From the NCBI GenBank assembly GCA_965221145.1, contig OZ244877.1, positions 4,650,001-4,714,000 on the forward strand: DNA of 64,000 bases, read 5' to 3'. A program made the position numbers and the translations under genes. The DNA is from Bin5 sp965221145 (lineage in GTDB: Bacteria > Chloroflexota > Anaerolineae > Caldilineales > Caldilineaceae). Positions 7,536 to 16,340 of this stretch are shown one piece after another; position 1 is the stretch's first letter; the number at the start of each line of letters is the position of its first letter. The notes below the pieces were generated by a model that was not told the DNA's origin, did not search any database, and saw only the letters and a program-made list of their open reading frames with translations.

Positions 7536-8693
7536 ATGACGACAACCATCGAAGCAATCGAACCAGTTCCCTTCCGCCTCCCACTGCGGGAACCGCTGCG
7601 CTGGGGCGCGGCCAGCATTATGCAGGAGGTGCGGCACGTCCTGGTGCAGGTGCGGTTGAGCGACGGCAGTGAAGGCTGGGGCGAAGCGCCGCCCCGCCCC
7701 ACAATCTACGGGGAGACGGTAGATAGCATCTGTAGTGTGATCCGCCAGGAGCTGGCGCCCCGCCTCGTGGGTGAACTGCTGGACGATTCGACCTTGTCGA
7801 CGCTCTACGCACGCTTGCAGACGGTAAAAAACAACCAGACCGCCCGTGGCGCGTTGGATATGGCCCTGCACCATGCGTTGGCCTTCAGCCGCGGGCGCGA
7901 CCTGTACGCGCACCTGGGCGCCAGCCGCCCGCAGGTGCGGGTGAGCTATATCCTGGGCTTGGGCGACATCGAGGCCAGCTTGGCGGAGGCCGAGCGCATC
8001 GTGGCGCAGGGTGTGCGCGTGTTGAAGGTGAAGGTGGGGCACAACTGGGGCGCGGACTTGCAGCGTCTGCAACGCCTGCGCGAGCAGTTTGGCGAACAGG
8101 TCGATCTGTACGTTGACGCCAATGAGTGCTTCCAGCCGCAGAACGTGCGCCACCGCCTGGAACAGATGGCCGAACTGAACGTACTTTACTGTGAGGAGCC
8201 TCTGCCGGTGGAGCTGATCCTGGCCCGCGCCGCCGCGCGCAAGGCCTGTTCAGCCACCGCCAAGCGCCCGCAAACCCTGGGGTCGGCGGCGGCCTCTTCG
8301 CTGCCCCTCCTCATCGCCGACGACAGCGCGTTCAGCGCCAGAGACCTGCGTCGGGAGTTGAGCATGGACACCTTTCACATTCTCAACATCAAGACCGCGC
8401 GCACAGGGTTCACCGAATCGGCGCAGATGTTGAACCAGGCGTTGGTTGCCGGCAAGGAGGTGATGGTCGGTTCCCAGGCCAGCGCCGGCTGGGGGACGGT
8501 GCAAGCGGCGCTCTTCGCCGCCAAGCCCGGCATCAACCTGCCGTGCGAGTTGAGCTTTTTCCTCAAAATTGAGGAGGACCTGTTGACCCGGCCGCCGACG
8601 ATCTGCGACGGCTACCTAGACGTGAGCGGCCTTGCCCAGACGAAGATTGACGCCGACCGGCTGCGCGCAGCGCGGCTGAAGGAGAACCTATGA
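7536..8693 (+). CDS. Enolase-superfamily enzyme (mandelate racemase/muconate-lactonising, dipeptide-epimerase-like)
   Basis: A 385-residue enzyme of the MR/MLE group. The catalytic KxK pair is Lys164/Lys166 in VLKVKVG. Metal ligands are Asp194 (YVDANE), Glu220 (CEEPL) and Asp262 (IADDS), and the second base is Lys286 (NIKTAR). These are complete, so it should be active; the substrate is likely a dipeptide or muconate-like acid. Residues about 228-256 (ARAAARKACSATAKRPQTL...) form an Ala/Arg-rich insertion between the Glu220 and Asp262 strands that is not typical of the family. It overlaps the next gene by four bases (ATGA). Confidence 0.85.
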   Translation: MTTTIEAIEPVPFRLPLREPLRWGAASIMQEVRHVLVQVRLSDGSEGWGEAPPRPTIYGETVDSICSVIRQELAPRLVGELLDDSTLSTLYARLQTVKNNQTARGALDMALHHALAFSRGRDLYAHLGASRPQVRVSYILGLGDIEASLAEAERIVAQGVRVLKVKVGHNWGADLQRLQRLREQFGEQVDLYVDANECFQPQNVRHRLEQMAELNVLYCEEPLPVELILARAAARKACSATAKRPQTLGSAAASSLPLLIADDSAFSARDLRRELSMDTFHILNIKTARTGFTESAQMLNQALVAGKEVMVGSQASAGWGTVQAALFAAKPGINLPCELSFFLKIEEDLLTRPPTICDGYLDVSGLAQTKIDADRLRAARLKENL

Positions 8694-9769
8694 GCGTCCA
8701 GCCACCCCCCTCTCCGTCAAATGCAGCCAATGCAACTTTCCCCCTGCTCGGGCCATTGAGCGTCGGCGACCTGTTGGATCGCGCCTTCCGCCTCTATCGG
8801 GCGCGCTTTGGGCTCTTCCTGCTGACAGCCGCTATTTTCATCGTCCCGGTGGCGATCCTATCCGGCCTGTTCATGGGGAGCTTCTTCGGCAACTATATGC
8901 GCGCCATCGAGTTTCTGATACGCGAACCGCCCGGGCCGGATTTCGACCCGTTCTCACTCTTCTCCGAACTCTTTGGCGGATTTTACGGCGGCATACTGCT
9001 CCTCAGCCTCTTGCGCGCCGCCGCCACCGCTATCGTCAATCTCTCCCTGACCGCACAATCCATCGAGGCGCTGCACGGCGGTTCGCTCTCCCTCACCGCC
9101 GGCATTCGCCGCGGCCTGCGCCGCTTCTGGCCCTATATAGGCATGATGATTGTGCAGTGGGCAGCCATCTTCGCGGCCACAGTTGCGGTGATGGCCCCAC
9201 TCTTCCTGACTATCTTAGCGCTGGTGGTCGGCGGCGTACTGTTCGGCGAGAACCTGTGGGAGACCAGCGAAGCAGCCAGTATCATGTCTGCTGTCGGGAT
9301 GGTCGGGCTGATCTTGTGCGGATACATCATCTTCTTCCTTCTGGCCCTGATTCCTGTCACCTACCTCTCCGCCCGCTGGCTTGCCGCCCCCGCCGCGCTG
9401 GTCGCCGAAGGGACAGGCCCAATCGATTCGCTGCGCCGCAGTTGGCGCCTGAGCCGGGGAAATGTTCTGCGCATGGTTGGCTACGTGGTGCTTCTCTACA
9501 TACTCCTGACCATTGTCCTCTACACGCCCGCGGCCATATTGCAAGGGATCATCGTGATCGTCTTGCCGACCAGCGCGTTTGAACTGACGATGGGCTTGTC
9601 CACCGCGCTCTCATCCCTTTTTTCCGTCATCGGCACACCCTTTTACATCGGTGCGGTGGTGCTGCTCTATTACGACCTGCGCATACGCGGGGAGAGCTAC
9701 GATCTGGAACTGCGCGTCGCCGAACTGGAGGAACAGGCGGGCCGGGACGCTGACCAGGATACTCCATGA
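8690..9769 (+). CDS. Multi-pass membrane protein, paralogue 1 of 3 (GDPD-membrane-domain-like)
   Basis: A 359-residue protein with about six membrane segments. It starts with the signature PLLGPLSVGDLLDRAFRLYR and ends with FYIGAVVLLYYDLRIRGE plus a short helix ELRVAELEEQ. A central SLRRSWRLSRGNVLR segment matches the two following paralogues. It resembles the membrane domain family attached to some glycerophosphodiester phosphodiesterases, but no catalytic domain is present. It overlaps both neighbours by ATGA, so this is one operon, followed by a DUF4129 protein. Function unknown; a cell-envelope role is inferred. Confidence 0.75.
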   Translation: MSVQPPPSPSNAANATFPLLGPLSVGDLLDRAFRLYRARFGLFLLTAAIFIVPVAILSGLFMGSFFGNYMRAIEFLIREPPGPDFDPFSLFSELFGGFYGGILLLSLLRAAATAIVNLSLTAQSIEALHGGSLSLTAGIRRGLRRFWPYIGMMIVQWAAIFAATVAVMAPLFLTILALVVGGVLFGENLWETSEAASIMSAVGMVGLILCGYIIFFLLALIPVTYLSARWLAAPAALVAEGTGPIDSLRRSWRLSRGNVLRMVGYVVLLYILLTIVLYTPAAILQGIIVIVLPTSAFELTMGLSTALSSLFSVIGTPFYIGAVVLLYYDLRIRGESYDLELRVAELEEQAGRDADQDTP

Positions 9770-10692
9770 CCACGCAATTCCCCCTGACCGGGCCTCTGAG
9801 CGTCGGCGACCTGTTGGACCGCGCCTTCCGCCTCTACCGGGCGCGCTTTGGCGTCTTCCTGCTGACAGCCGCGATATTTCTCGTGCCGTCAGGGATTATC
9901 TTCTCCCTGGATACGCCAGACTCTTTTGGCGCCAATGACTTGCTCATCATCTTGGCGTTCATGCTTGCCAACGGCTCCATCATGCTTATTCTCACTGCCC
10001 AGAGCATCGAGGCACTGCACGGCCGCACTCTTTCTATCGGAGAGGGAATCCGCCAGGGGCTGCTTCGGATTGGGGCCTATGTGGGGATGACAATTACCGC
10101 CTGGGCTGCCATGATAGCTGTGACAACTGTAATCGCTTTCGTGTCTGTGCTCTACGCTATTCCTCTTTTGTTCGGTATGTTGCCGATATTGCCTAGCCCA
10201 TTCAGGGCCACCGACCCTGTTGTTGCTTTCGGCTTAGGCGCTCTGTACATCTGCGTATTAATCCTTTCGCTCATTTTGATCTTTTCCCCGGCTATTTATC
10301 TGTATTCCCGCTGGCTTGTAGCCCCCGCCGTGTTGATCGCCGAATATTCAGGTCCACTTGATTCCCTGCGACGTAGCTGGGAACTGAGCCATGGACATGG
10401 TATGCGTGTCACCGGGTATACGGCACTCCTATTAATTCTGATGGCCCTGGTCAACATCTTGCCCCTGGTTCTGTTGCAGGCGTACGTTTTTGAGCTACTT
10501 CCCAATTCTGCTTCAGAATTGGTGGCAGGTATCTTGAATTGGGCATCAATTCTTTTGTGGGTCGTCAGCACGCCCTTTTACATCGGCGCGGTGGCGCTGC
10601 TCTATTACGATCTACGCATACGCGGGGAGAGCTACGATCTGGAGTTGCGCGTCGCCGAGTTGGAGGAACAGGTAGCACAAGGCGCTGGCTAG
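9766..10692 (+). CDS. Multi-pass membrane protein, paralogue 2 of 3
   Basis: A 308-residue paralogue of the preceding gene, with nearly identical N-terminus (PLTGPLSVGDLLDRAFRLYRARFGVFLLTAAIF) split across residues 6-38 and a nearly identical C-terminus (YYDLRIRGESYDLELRVAELEEQ region). The middle is shorter, more divergent and visibly less G+C-rich than paralogue 1. The start ATG overlaps the upstream stop. The pattern of conserved ends and divergent core suggests duplication followed by relaxed selection or gene conversion of the ends. Confidence 0.75.
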   Translation: MTTQFPLTGPLSVGDLLDRAFRLYRARFGVFLLTAAIFLVPSGIIFSLDTPDSFGANDLLIILAFMLANGSIMLILTAQSIEALHGRTLSIGEGIRQGLLRIGAYVGMTITAWAAMIAVTTVIAFVSVLYAIPLLFGMLPILPSPFRATDPVVAFGLGALYICVLILSLILIFSPAIYLYSRWLVAPAVLIAEYSGPLDSLRRSWELSHGHGMRVTGYTALLLILMALVNILPLVLLQAYVFELLPNSASELVAGILNWASILLWVVSTPFYIGAVALLYYDLRIRGESYDLELRVAELEEQVAQGAG

Positions 10693-10845
10693 GATGGCGC
10701 GGCGCATGAATGACTAGCGCCTACCCACTGGCGACTGCAGTTCGGAGTTCGTACAGGAGATAAGAATACTTGGTAGTGGTCACAAAGTAAGTGTTGAGGG
10801 CAAAGTCTATGTCTGAACTGTGATTTCTGTGATACGGAGATTGCT

Positions 10846-11838
10846 ATGATTAGCGGATGCACGGACAAAAATGTCCACACCACCGGATTATCAGATCACT
10901 TACTATTCGACCACTACCGAATACTTTATGACTACTCACTTTTCCCTGTCCAGGCGTTCAAGTGTCGGCGATCTGTTGCACTACACTTTCGACTCTATCG
11001 GGCGCGCTTGGGCGTCTTTTTTCTGACAGCCGCCGTTTTCCACATCCCGTGGACAGTCATCTCCGTCCTGTTCACAGGAGCGTTCACCACTGGTCCTCTC
11101 AGGGGACTAGTCGGCGAATTGACGTTTAATTCCTTACAGAGTCTGACCGTCAGCGCATTTGTCACCCTTGTCCTCACGGTCCAGAGCATTGAAGCGCTGC
11201 ACAGACGCTCTCTCACTGTCGGGGAGGGCATCCGCCGAGGTCTGCGTCGGTACTGGCCCTATGTAATCATCGTCATTGTGCAGGAGGTTCCTTTCGTCGT
11301 TTTTGTCCCCGCGCTGCTCGGCATCACACCGGAGGAGACCAATGAAGCGAGCGGGAACATCTCTGACTTCGCGTCGGACGCGTTGTCTTTCTACGCATGT
11401 GCGATTCCGCTCATTCTGATCCCGTTCCTATATCTGTCCCTGCGCTGGTTTGTAGCCGGTGTCGTGCTGATCGCCGAAGAACAGGGGCCGCTGGATTCCC
11501 TGCGGCGCAGTTGGCGGCTGAGCCAGGGGAATGTTCTGCGCATCTTCGGCTATTCCATCCTATTATCCATAATTGTCGGTCTGGTCAGCATTTTGCCCGC
11601 ATATCTGTTGCAGCAAATCGTCTCTGCGCTGCTGCCGACTTCCGCCCCGGGATTGGGGGAAGACATCTTCGCTGCGGCCTCGTCTCTGCTGTCTATCATC
11701 AGCGCACCCTTTTATACCGGCGCGGCTGTGCTGCTTTATTATAGTCTGCGGGTACGCAAGGAGAGTAAAAATATGGAACTGCGTATCGTGGAAACGGGGA
11801 AACGGGTAGCCCCAATCGATGTGGAGAGAGAGGACTGA
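10846..11838 (+). CDS. Multi-pass membrane protein, paralogue 3 of 3, 5' end frameshifted
   Basis: A third paralogue (FRLYRARLGVFFLTAAVF, SLRRSWRLSQGNVLRIFGY, FYTGAAVLLYYSLRVRKE). The family N-terminus (MTTHFSLSRRSSVGDLLHYT) is present but in another frame, beginning at ATG 10928. It joins the main frame only if one base is restored near 10980, just before FRLYR. The apparent start at 10846 is therefore probably an artefact of this shift, giving a non-homologous N-terminus. It is separated from paralogue 2 by 153 bp, and the DUF4129 gene follows immediately. It may be a decaying copy or may contain a sequencing error. Confidence 0.65.
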   Translation: MISGCTDKNVHTTGLSDHLLFDHYRILYDYSLFPVQAFKCRRSVALHFRLYRARLGVFFLTAAVFHIPWTVISVLFTGAFTTGPLRGLVGELTFNSLQSLTVSAFVTLVLTVQSIEALHRRSLTVGEGIRRGLRRYWPYVIIVIVQEVPFVVFVPALLGITPEETNEASGNISDFASDALSFYACAIPLILIPFLYLSLRWFVAGVVLIAEEQGPLDSLRRSWRLSQGNVLRIFGYSILLSIIVGLVSILPAYLLQQIVSALLPTSAPGLGEDIFAAASSLLSIISAPFYTGAAVLLYYSLRVRKESKNMELRIVETGKRVAPIDVERED

Positions 11839-12804
11839 ATGCTCGCGGCCCCGCGCAGACGCGTCCAAAGCCCCTGGTGGATGCCTCTGCTCGTTCTGTT
11901 GTTCTGGCCGACCAATTCCCTGCATGCGCAAGACAATGTGCCGATCTCCTTGTCCGCCTACCGGGAGCGGCTCACCGACGCGCTCTCGCAACTGGACAAC
12001 GGGGTCGATCTGGAGACGGTGCAGGCCGACATCGCCGCCATCAAACAGGTCGAACTGTCGGATGGGCGCATCCTGGATGTCGTCCCACTGCTGGAAGGTA
12101 TCGAGAACACGGACGACGCCCGCGCCCGCTTGAAAACGGCGCTCGGCCAGCTGGAGCGGATCGACAGCGACCGGACCGCCGACCGTCTGGCGGCTCTTGA
12201 TCGCGCGTCCCGTCGCCTCGACCTCGACAGACTCAGCCTCGCGGAGCGAATTCGGCGCTGGCTCGACGATCTGTTGGAGCGAATGCGAATTCGGCCCCGG
12301 CAGCAGACATCAGCGGGCGGAGCATTGGGGCGGATAGTCGGATCTGTAGCCGGTTGGGGGTTTGTCGTTGTCGGCAGCCTGTTGCTGGCGGTTCTGCTCA
12401 GCTATTGGCTGCGGCGCTTTCTGGGTGGCATACTGACGGACAGCGTCGCGCGCCCCCGCCGAACCGAGAGCGGGGAACCGGCCACCGCCGCTGAAGCCCG
12501 CAAGCAGGCATCAGCACAGGCCCAAAGCGGGGACTATCGGCAGGCCGTGCGCAGCCTCTTCCTGTCGGCGCTGCTGCACTTGCGCGAAGGCGGCCTGCTG
12601 CACTACGCTGACAGCCAGACGAACCGTGAGGTGTTGGCGAGTCTGCCGCCCCAAAGTCCGGCGCGGCCCCATCTGGAACCGGTGGTGGAGACGTTCGATC
12701 AGGTATGGTATGGTATCCGCGAGCCGGACGAGCAGACGTTCAACGCCTACCGCCGGGAGGTGAACGCGCTGATGACGGAAATCGACAACCATAGTTTTCA
12801 GTAG
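11839..12804 (+). CDS. DUF4129 domain membrane protein
   Basis: A 321-residue protein starting one base after the preceding stop. It has an N-terminal signal or anchor (WWMPLLVLLFWPTNSLHA), a charged extracytoplasmic part, a membrane segment near 175-195 (GWGFVVVGSLLLAVLLSYW), and a C-terminal DUF4129 domain (YRQAVRSLFLSALLHLREGGLL, TNREVL, FDQVWYG). DUF4129 genes often accompany MoxR/DUF58 and multi-pass membrane genes in envelope-related clusters; here only the membrane paralogues are present. Molecular function unknown. Confidence 0.8.
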   Translation: MLAAPRRRVQSPWWMPLLVLLFWPTNSLHAQDNVPISLSAYRERLTDALSQLDNGVDLETVQADIAAIKQVELSDGRILDVVPLLEGIENTDDARARLKTALGQLERIDSDRTADRLAALDRASRRLDLDRLSLAERIRRWLDDLLERMRIRPRQQTSAGGALGRIVGSVAGWGFVVVGSLLLAVLLSYWLRRFLGGILTDSVARPRRTESGEPATAAEARKQASAQAQSGDYRQAVRSLFLSALLHLREGGLLHYADSQTNREVLASLPPQSPARPHLEPVVETFDQVWYGIREPDEQTFNAYRREVNALMTEIDNHSFQ

Positions 12805-12895
12805 CCAGTTTTTAGCAACACCCCACCATTCCCTTTCGTGCGTTTGCTGAAAACGAGAAACCAAACACCCAAACACCAAAGAAAGAGAGAGGCGC

Positions 12896-13777
12896 ATGAA
12901 CAGGTTCAAAGGGATTTTCCCCGCCATTATCACGCCGATGACCGCGGAAGGCGGGCTGAACGAGGAGGCATTCCGCCAGGTGATGGAGTTCAACATCCAG
13001 GCCGGCGTGCAGGGATTCTGGGTGGCCGGCGGCACGGGCGAGAGCATTCTGCTTGATGACGCAGAAAATCGGCGCATCGCCGAGATTGCGGCGGACCAGT
13101 CTCAGGGGCGCATTGCCAACATCATGCACGTGGGCGCGCCGACGACGACGCGCGCGGCGCGGTTGGCCGAACATGCGGCCAAAGCCGGCGTCGAAGCCAT
13201 CTGCTGCGTCCCTCCGTTCTTTTACACACAGAGCGACAGCGGGGTCGTCGAACACTATCGCGTTGTCGCCGCGGCGGCCGACCTGCCCTTTTTCGTCTAC
13301 AACCTGCCCGGCGCCACCGGTGTCGAGATCACGCCGGACCTGATGGCCAAGATCCAGGAAGGCGTGCCCCAACTCGCGGGGCTTAAGCATTCGGCGCCCT
13401 ATATTCCCTATGTGAAGACCTTTGCGGAGATGGGGCTGGCCTGCTTGATCGGCAACTCTCGGCTGATGCTGCCCGGCCTCTTGATTGGGGCCACCGGCTG
13501 CGTGGACGGCCCGCCCAACATGGTGCCCGAACTGTGGGTGGCGATCTGGCGCGCCTACCAGGCGGGTGACATCGAAGCGGCCCGGAAGGCGCAGAAGAAG
13601 GCTTCGTCGGCGGCGGAAGCATTGGTCGTGCCCGCCAAGTTCCACGCGGCCATCAAGGCGATTCTCGGTCAACGTTTGGGCATTGACTGCGGTGATCCGC
13701 GCCCGCCGGGGGAGAAACTGACGGCCGGCGAGCGCGCCGAACTTGCGGACAAGGTGGTTGCGTTGGGTCTGGCGTAA
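12896..13777 (+). CDS. Dihydrodipicolinate synthase/N-acetylneuraminate lyase family aldolase
   Basis: A 293-residue class I aldolase of the DapA superfamily. The Schiff-base lysine is Lys164 in GLKHS, the catalytic tyrosine is Tyr135 in VYNLPG, and the GGTGES substrate loop is at 45-50. The AGAGA upstream of ATG 12896 (GAGAGAGGCGC) can serve as ribosome binding site. Members act on 2-keto acids such as pyruvate plus an aldehyde; the genomic context does not point to lysine synthesis, so a sugar-acid or sialic-acid-type aldolase is as likely as DapA. It converges with the TPR lipoprotein gene. Confidence 0.85.
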   Translation: MNRFKGIFPAIITPMTAEGGLNEEAFRQVMEFNIQAGVQGFWVAGGTGESILLDDAENRRIAEIAADQSQGRIANIMHVGAPTTTRAARLAEHAAKAGVEAICCVPPFFYTQSDSGVVEHYRVVAAAADLPFFVYNLPGATGVEITPDLMAKIQEGVPQLAGLKHSAPYIPYVKTFAEMGLACLIGNSRLMLPGLLIGATGCVDGPPNMVPELWVAIWRAYQAGDIEAARKAQKKASSAAEALVVPAKFHAAIKAILGQRLGIDCGDPRPPGEKLTAGERAELADKVVALGLA

Positions 13778-13796
13778 CGACAGTCGATAGTGGCGA

Positions 13797-13827
13797 GTGG
13801 ATAGTGGATAGAAACACCACTATTCAC
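13797..13827. terminator. Hairpin between convergent genes
   Basis: GTGGATAGTGG pairs with CCACTATTCAC around a 9-nt loop between the ends of the DapA-like gene (+) and the TPR lipoprotein gene (-). It overlaps the latter's stop. It is made of the GATAGTGG-type intergenic repeat and lacks a clear T-run, so a termination role is only possible. Confidence 0.35.
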
Positions 13828-16126
13828 TGGTTTCCGCCGTCTGGCGTTGCCATGTTTCTTCGAATTCCTCATCGCTGAGTTCACCTTCCATCCAGGCGAC
13901 GGCTGCTCTGGTGACGACGGCGGTGATGGATGTTGTCCTATTGAACGTGCCGGCGACGACCACCAGCGCGTCCGGTTCGGAGCGAATGCGGGGCAGGATG
14001 CGGGACAATTCGATGACCAACTGACGCTCCACGTCGGCATACTCCTCGCTGTCAACCGCCAGATCGACCGCATAGGCCACCACCAACGTCCGCTGCCCCT
14101 TCTCGTTCTCTTCCATGTCCAGATAGCGGATCTCCACATCCGTTTCCTGCAAGACTTTCACGGCAGCCGTCACAGCTTCCGGGTCATCAAGCAACATGGA
14201 TGGGTCTGGCGTAGGGCGGGCGGCTCGTTTGAAGCATTTGGCCAACACATCTTCAAGCCCTTTCTTCTCCTCATCCTCATCAGCATGATCGATCAGCCAA
14301 CGCATGTGGGGTTCGGCCTCAGCGCAACGGATCTGGGCAAGGTAAAGGAGGGCGAGGGCATTGCGGGCCACGATGTGGTCGCCGTTTAACTCGATCGCCT
14401 CTTCCAACAGCGGCTGGGCTTTGTCGAATTCGCCCATGCGCGTGTAGGCCTCGCCCAGCACGGCCAATACGGTAGAGGTGCGCGCGCCGCGCTCCAGCGC
14501 GTCCTGCGCAATACTCAGCGCGGCCTCCACGTTGCCTTCATATAGCTGCACGAAGGCAAGGCTCTCACGGGCATCCAGGCTCTCAGGGCGCAGCACCTGC
14601 CACCGTTGGGCCGCGGCCACCGCTTCGTCCTTCTGGCCGAGCATCAGATGCGTCTCATACAAGGCCTGATAAAAGAGGGGATCTTCGGTGGCGAAGGGTT
14701 TGACCTCGTTTAATGCGGCCCGCGCCTCTAGGGCCTTGTCGTCGCGGGCATAGGCTATCGCCAGAAACCGCGCATCGCCCACCGATTCGGGCAGAGCGTC
14801 CAGAGTCTGGCGGAAATAGGTGGCGGCGGTCGTGAAATCTCTCTCGCAAAGATAGCTGACGCCGACCACGCGCGTGGCTGAAATGCTGTATGGGCGGGCG
14901 TCCAGCCAATCCTGGGCCAGCGCGCGCGACTCTTCGCAGCGGTCCTGATCATTGAGCAGCCGCATTCGGATCAGAGTCACATCACGCCGGTGGACCGTAG
15001 CCCGGTCCTCGGCCAGAGCCTGATAGGCGGCGGTCTCGGCGTTGCGCTCCTGCTGGAGCAACATCAGCGCCATGCAACTGTAGCCATCCGGGAAGGGGGT
15101 ATGGGGCTGGTCCAGGGCGATGGTTTGTAGACACTTCGCCTCACTCGTCTCCCAGTCATTTTCTTCGGCGGCCATGTCCACCTCAAAGAAAAGGGTGGAG
15201 GCATGGTCAGGCAGAGAGCTTATTGCCGGTTCCGCAATCGAGCGGGCGGCATACACATCACCGTAGACATTAAACTCATGGCGGGCGTTGACAATGTGCC
15301 AGGCGAAGAAATCCGGTTCCAGTTCCAAGGCTTGGGCATAGGCGTCGCCGGCCTTGTCCCAATCGTGCATCTGGAAGGCGATCGAGCCAAGCGTGGCCCA
15401 GGCCGGCGCTGACTCCGGCGCCAGGCGCACGGCCGACTGGGCGTGTTCAAAGGCCCTGTCGACCTCATACATGCTGACAAGGATGTCGGCCAGAGCCATG
15501 TGCGCGGTTGCGTTTTCTGCGTCCAACTCGACCGCTCGCAGCCCCAGTTCTTTGGCTTCGTCAAAGTGGTGCGCCCCCTGCTTTGCCCAGGCAAGGTAGG
15601 CCAGGGCCGTGCTGTCCTCCGGCGCCAACGCGACCGCGCTTTGGGCGGACTGCAAGGCCTGTTGCCAGTACTGCGACTGATAGAGGTAGACATCGGTCAG
15701 GCCCAGATGGGCGGGCAGATAGCTGGGGTCGGCGGCAATCGCGTCAATGAAAGCCGCTTCAGCTCCGTTCAGGTCGCTGGTTACGAACAGAGATCGCCCC
15801 TTGGCGTTCAGTGTCACGGCCAGGGTTCGATCCGGCTCGGCGCGTGGCGCGGGCGTGGCCGTAGGCGCAGGCCCGGGCGTTTGCGTGGGGATGACGATAG
15901 GCGCCGGCGCTTGCGTTGCCGTCGAGGCGGGAGTAGAAGTCTCCGTCGCGGCAACGGACGGGCTTTGGAGAGGCTGGCACGCAGCCAGAAGCAGGACAAG
16001 CGCGGCCAACATCAAGGGAACGACGCTTTGCCAAGAGCGGGCGGGTGGGGCAAATCGTCGAATAGGGCAGTTCGTCAAATCGAAGCCATCTTCAATGCAA
16101 CTTTTTGTCAAATCGTCTGATTTCAT
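13820..16126 (-). CDS. TPR-repeat lipoprotein
   Basis: A 768-residue exported lipoprotein. Hydrophobic residues 36-49 end in the lipobox LLAAC (Cys50). A Thr/Pro/Ala-rich linker (about 55-100) follows, then many tetratricopeptide repeats (for example DPSYLPAHLGLTDVYLYQ, ALEPDFFAWHI) up to about residue 620, and a C-terminal mixed domain. ATG 16126 has GGGAGG eight bases upstream. The first 25 residues (MKSDDLTKSCIEDGFDLTNC) are a translated, degenerate family A element placed before the signal peptide. TPRs mediate protein contacts. The divergent ABC locus suggests, without proof, a role at the cell surface. Confidence 0.85.
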   Translation of the reverse strand: MKSDDLTKSCIEDGFDLTNCPIRRFAPPARSWQSVVPLMLAALVLLLAACQPLQSPSVAATETSTPASTATQAPAPIVIPTQTPGPAPTATPAPRAEPDRTLAVTLNAKGRSLFVTSDLNGAEAAFIDAIAADPSYLPAHLGLTDVYLYQSQYWQQALQSAQSAVALAPEDSTALAYLAWAKQGAHHFDEAKELGLRAVELDAENATAHMALADILVSMYEVDRAFEHAQSAVRLAPESAPAWATLGSIAFQMHDWDKAGDAYAQALELEPDFFAWHIVNARHEFNVYGDVYAARSIAEPAISSLPDHASTLFFEVDMAAEENDWETSEAKCLQTIALDQPHTPFPDGYSCMALMLLQQERNAETAAYQALAEDRATVHRRDVTLIRMRLLNDQDRCEESRALAQDWLDARPYSISATRVVGVSYLCERDFTTAATYFRQTLDALPESVGDARFLAIAYARDDKALEARAALNEVKPFATEDPLFYQALYETHLMLGQKDEAVAAAQRWQVLRPESLDARESLAFVQLYEGNVEAALSIAQDALERGARTSTVLAVLGEAYTRMGEFDKAQPLLEEAIELNGDHIVARNALALLYLAQIRCAEAEPHMRWLIDHADEDEEKKGLEDVLAKCFKRAARPTPDPSMLLDDPEAVTAAVKVLQETDVEIRYLDMEENEKGQRTLVVAYAVDLAVDSEEYADVERQLVIELSRILPRIRSEPDALVVVAGTFNRTTSITAVVTRAAVAWMEGELSDEEFEETWQRQTAETSE
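16058..16112 (-). repeat. Family A element, degenerate, in frame at a gene start
   Basis: The right half (CCATCTTCAATGCAACTTTT then TGTCAAA) matches family A closely; the left half is eroded. It lies inside the first codons of the TPR lipoprotein gene, translated as LTKSCIEDGFDLT. Confidence 0.65.
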
Positions 16127-16145
16127 CTGAAATCCTCCCAAGAAA

Positions 16146-16181
16146 GAGGAGTGAGAAAAGAGAGAATATCTCTCACTCCTC
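16146..16181. other. Perfect 11-bp hairpin in divergent promoter region
   Basis: GAGGAGTGAGA (16146-16156) pairs with TCTCACTCCTC (16171-16181) around 14 nt. It is placed between the divergent TPR lipoprotein and OppF-like genes, just upstream of the lipoprotein ribosome binding site. It could be an operator or mRNA structure. Confidence 0.45.
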
Positions 16182-16239
16182 GCAGTTCAGCGCCACAGAC
16201 AGTGCAAATTATTTTCGACAGGTGCAAGGCATTTTGCCA

Positions 16240-16326
16240 GTCCGTTGCCGACGGCATCCTTGCGCACTTGGCAACGGGCGAGCGAGTCCGTTGCCGACGG
16301 CATCCTTGCGCACTTGGCAACGGACG
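16240..16326 (+). repeat. Family C hairpin, two tandem units (46-bp period)
   Basis: Two units with stem GTCCGTTGCC/GGCAACGGAC (second unit perfect, 16286-16295 with 16316-16325; first unit one mismatch) and the identical loop GACGGCATCCTTGCGCACTT. The array ends 15 bp before the ATG of the OppF-like gene and so occupies its 5' leader. Confidence 0.85.
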
Positions 16327-16340
16327 AGTATACTCAGGGC

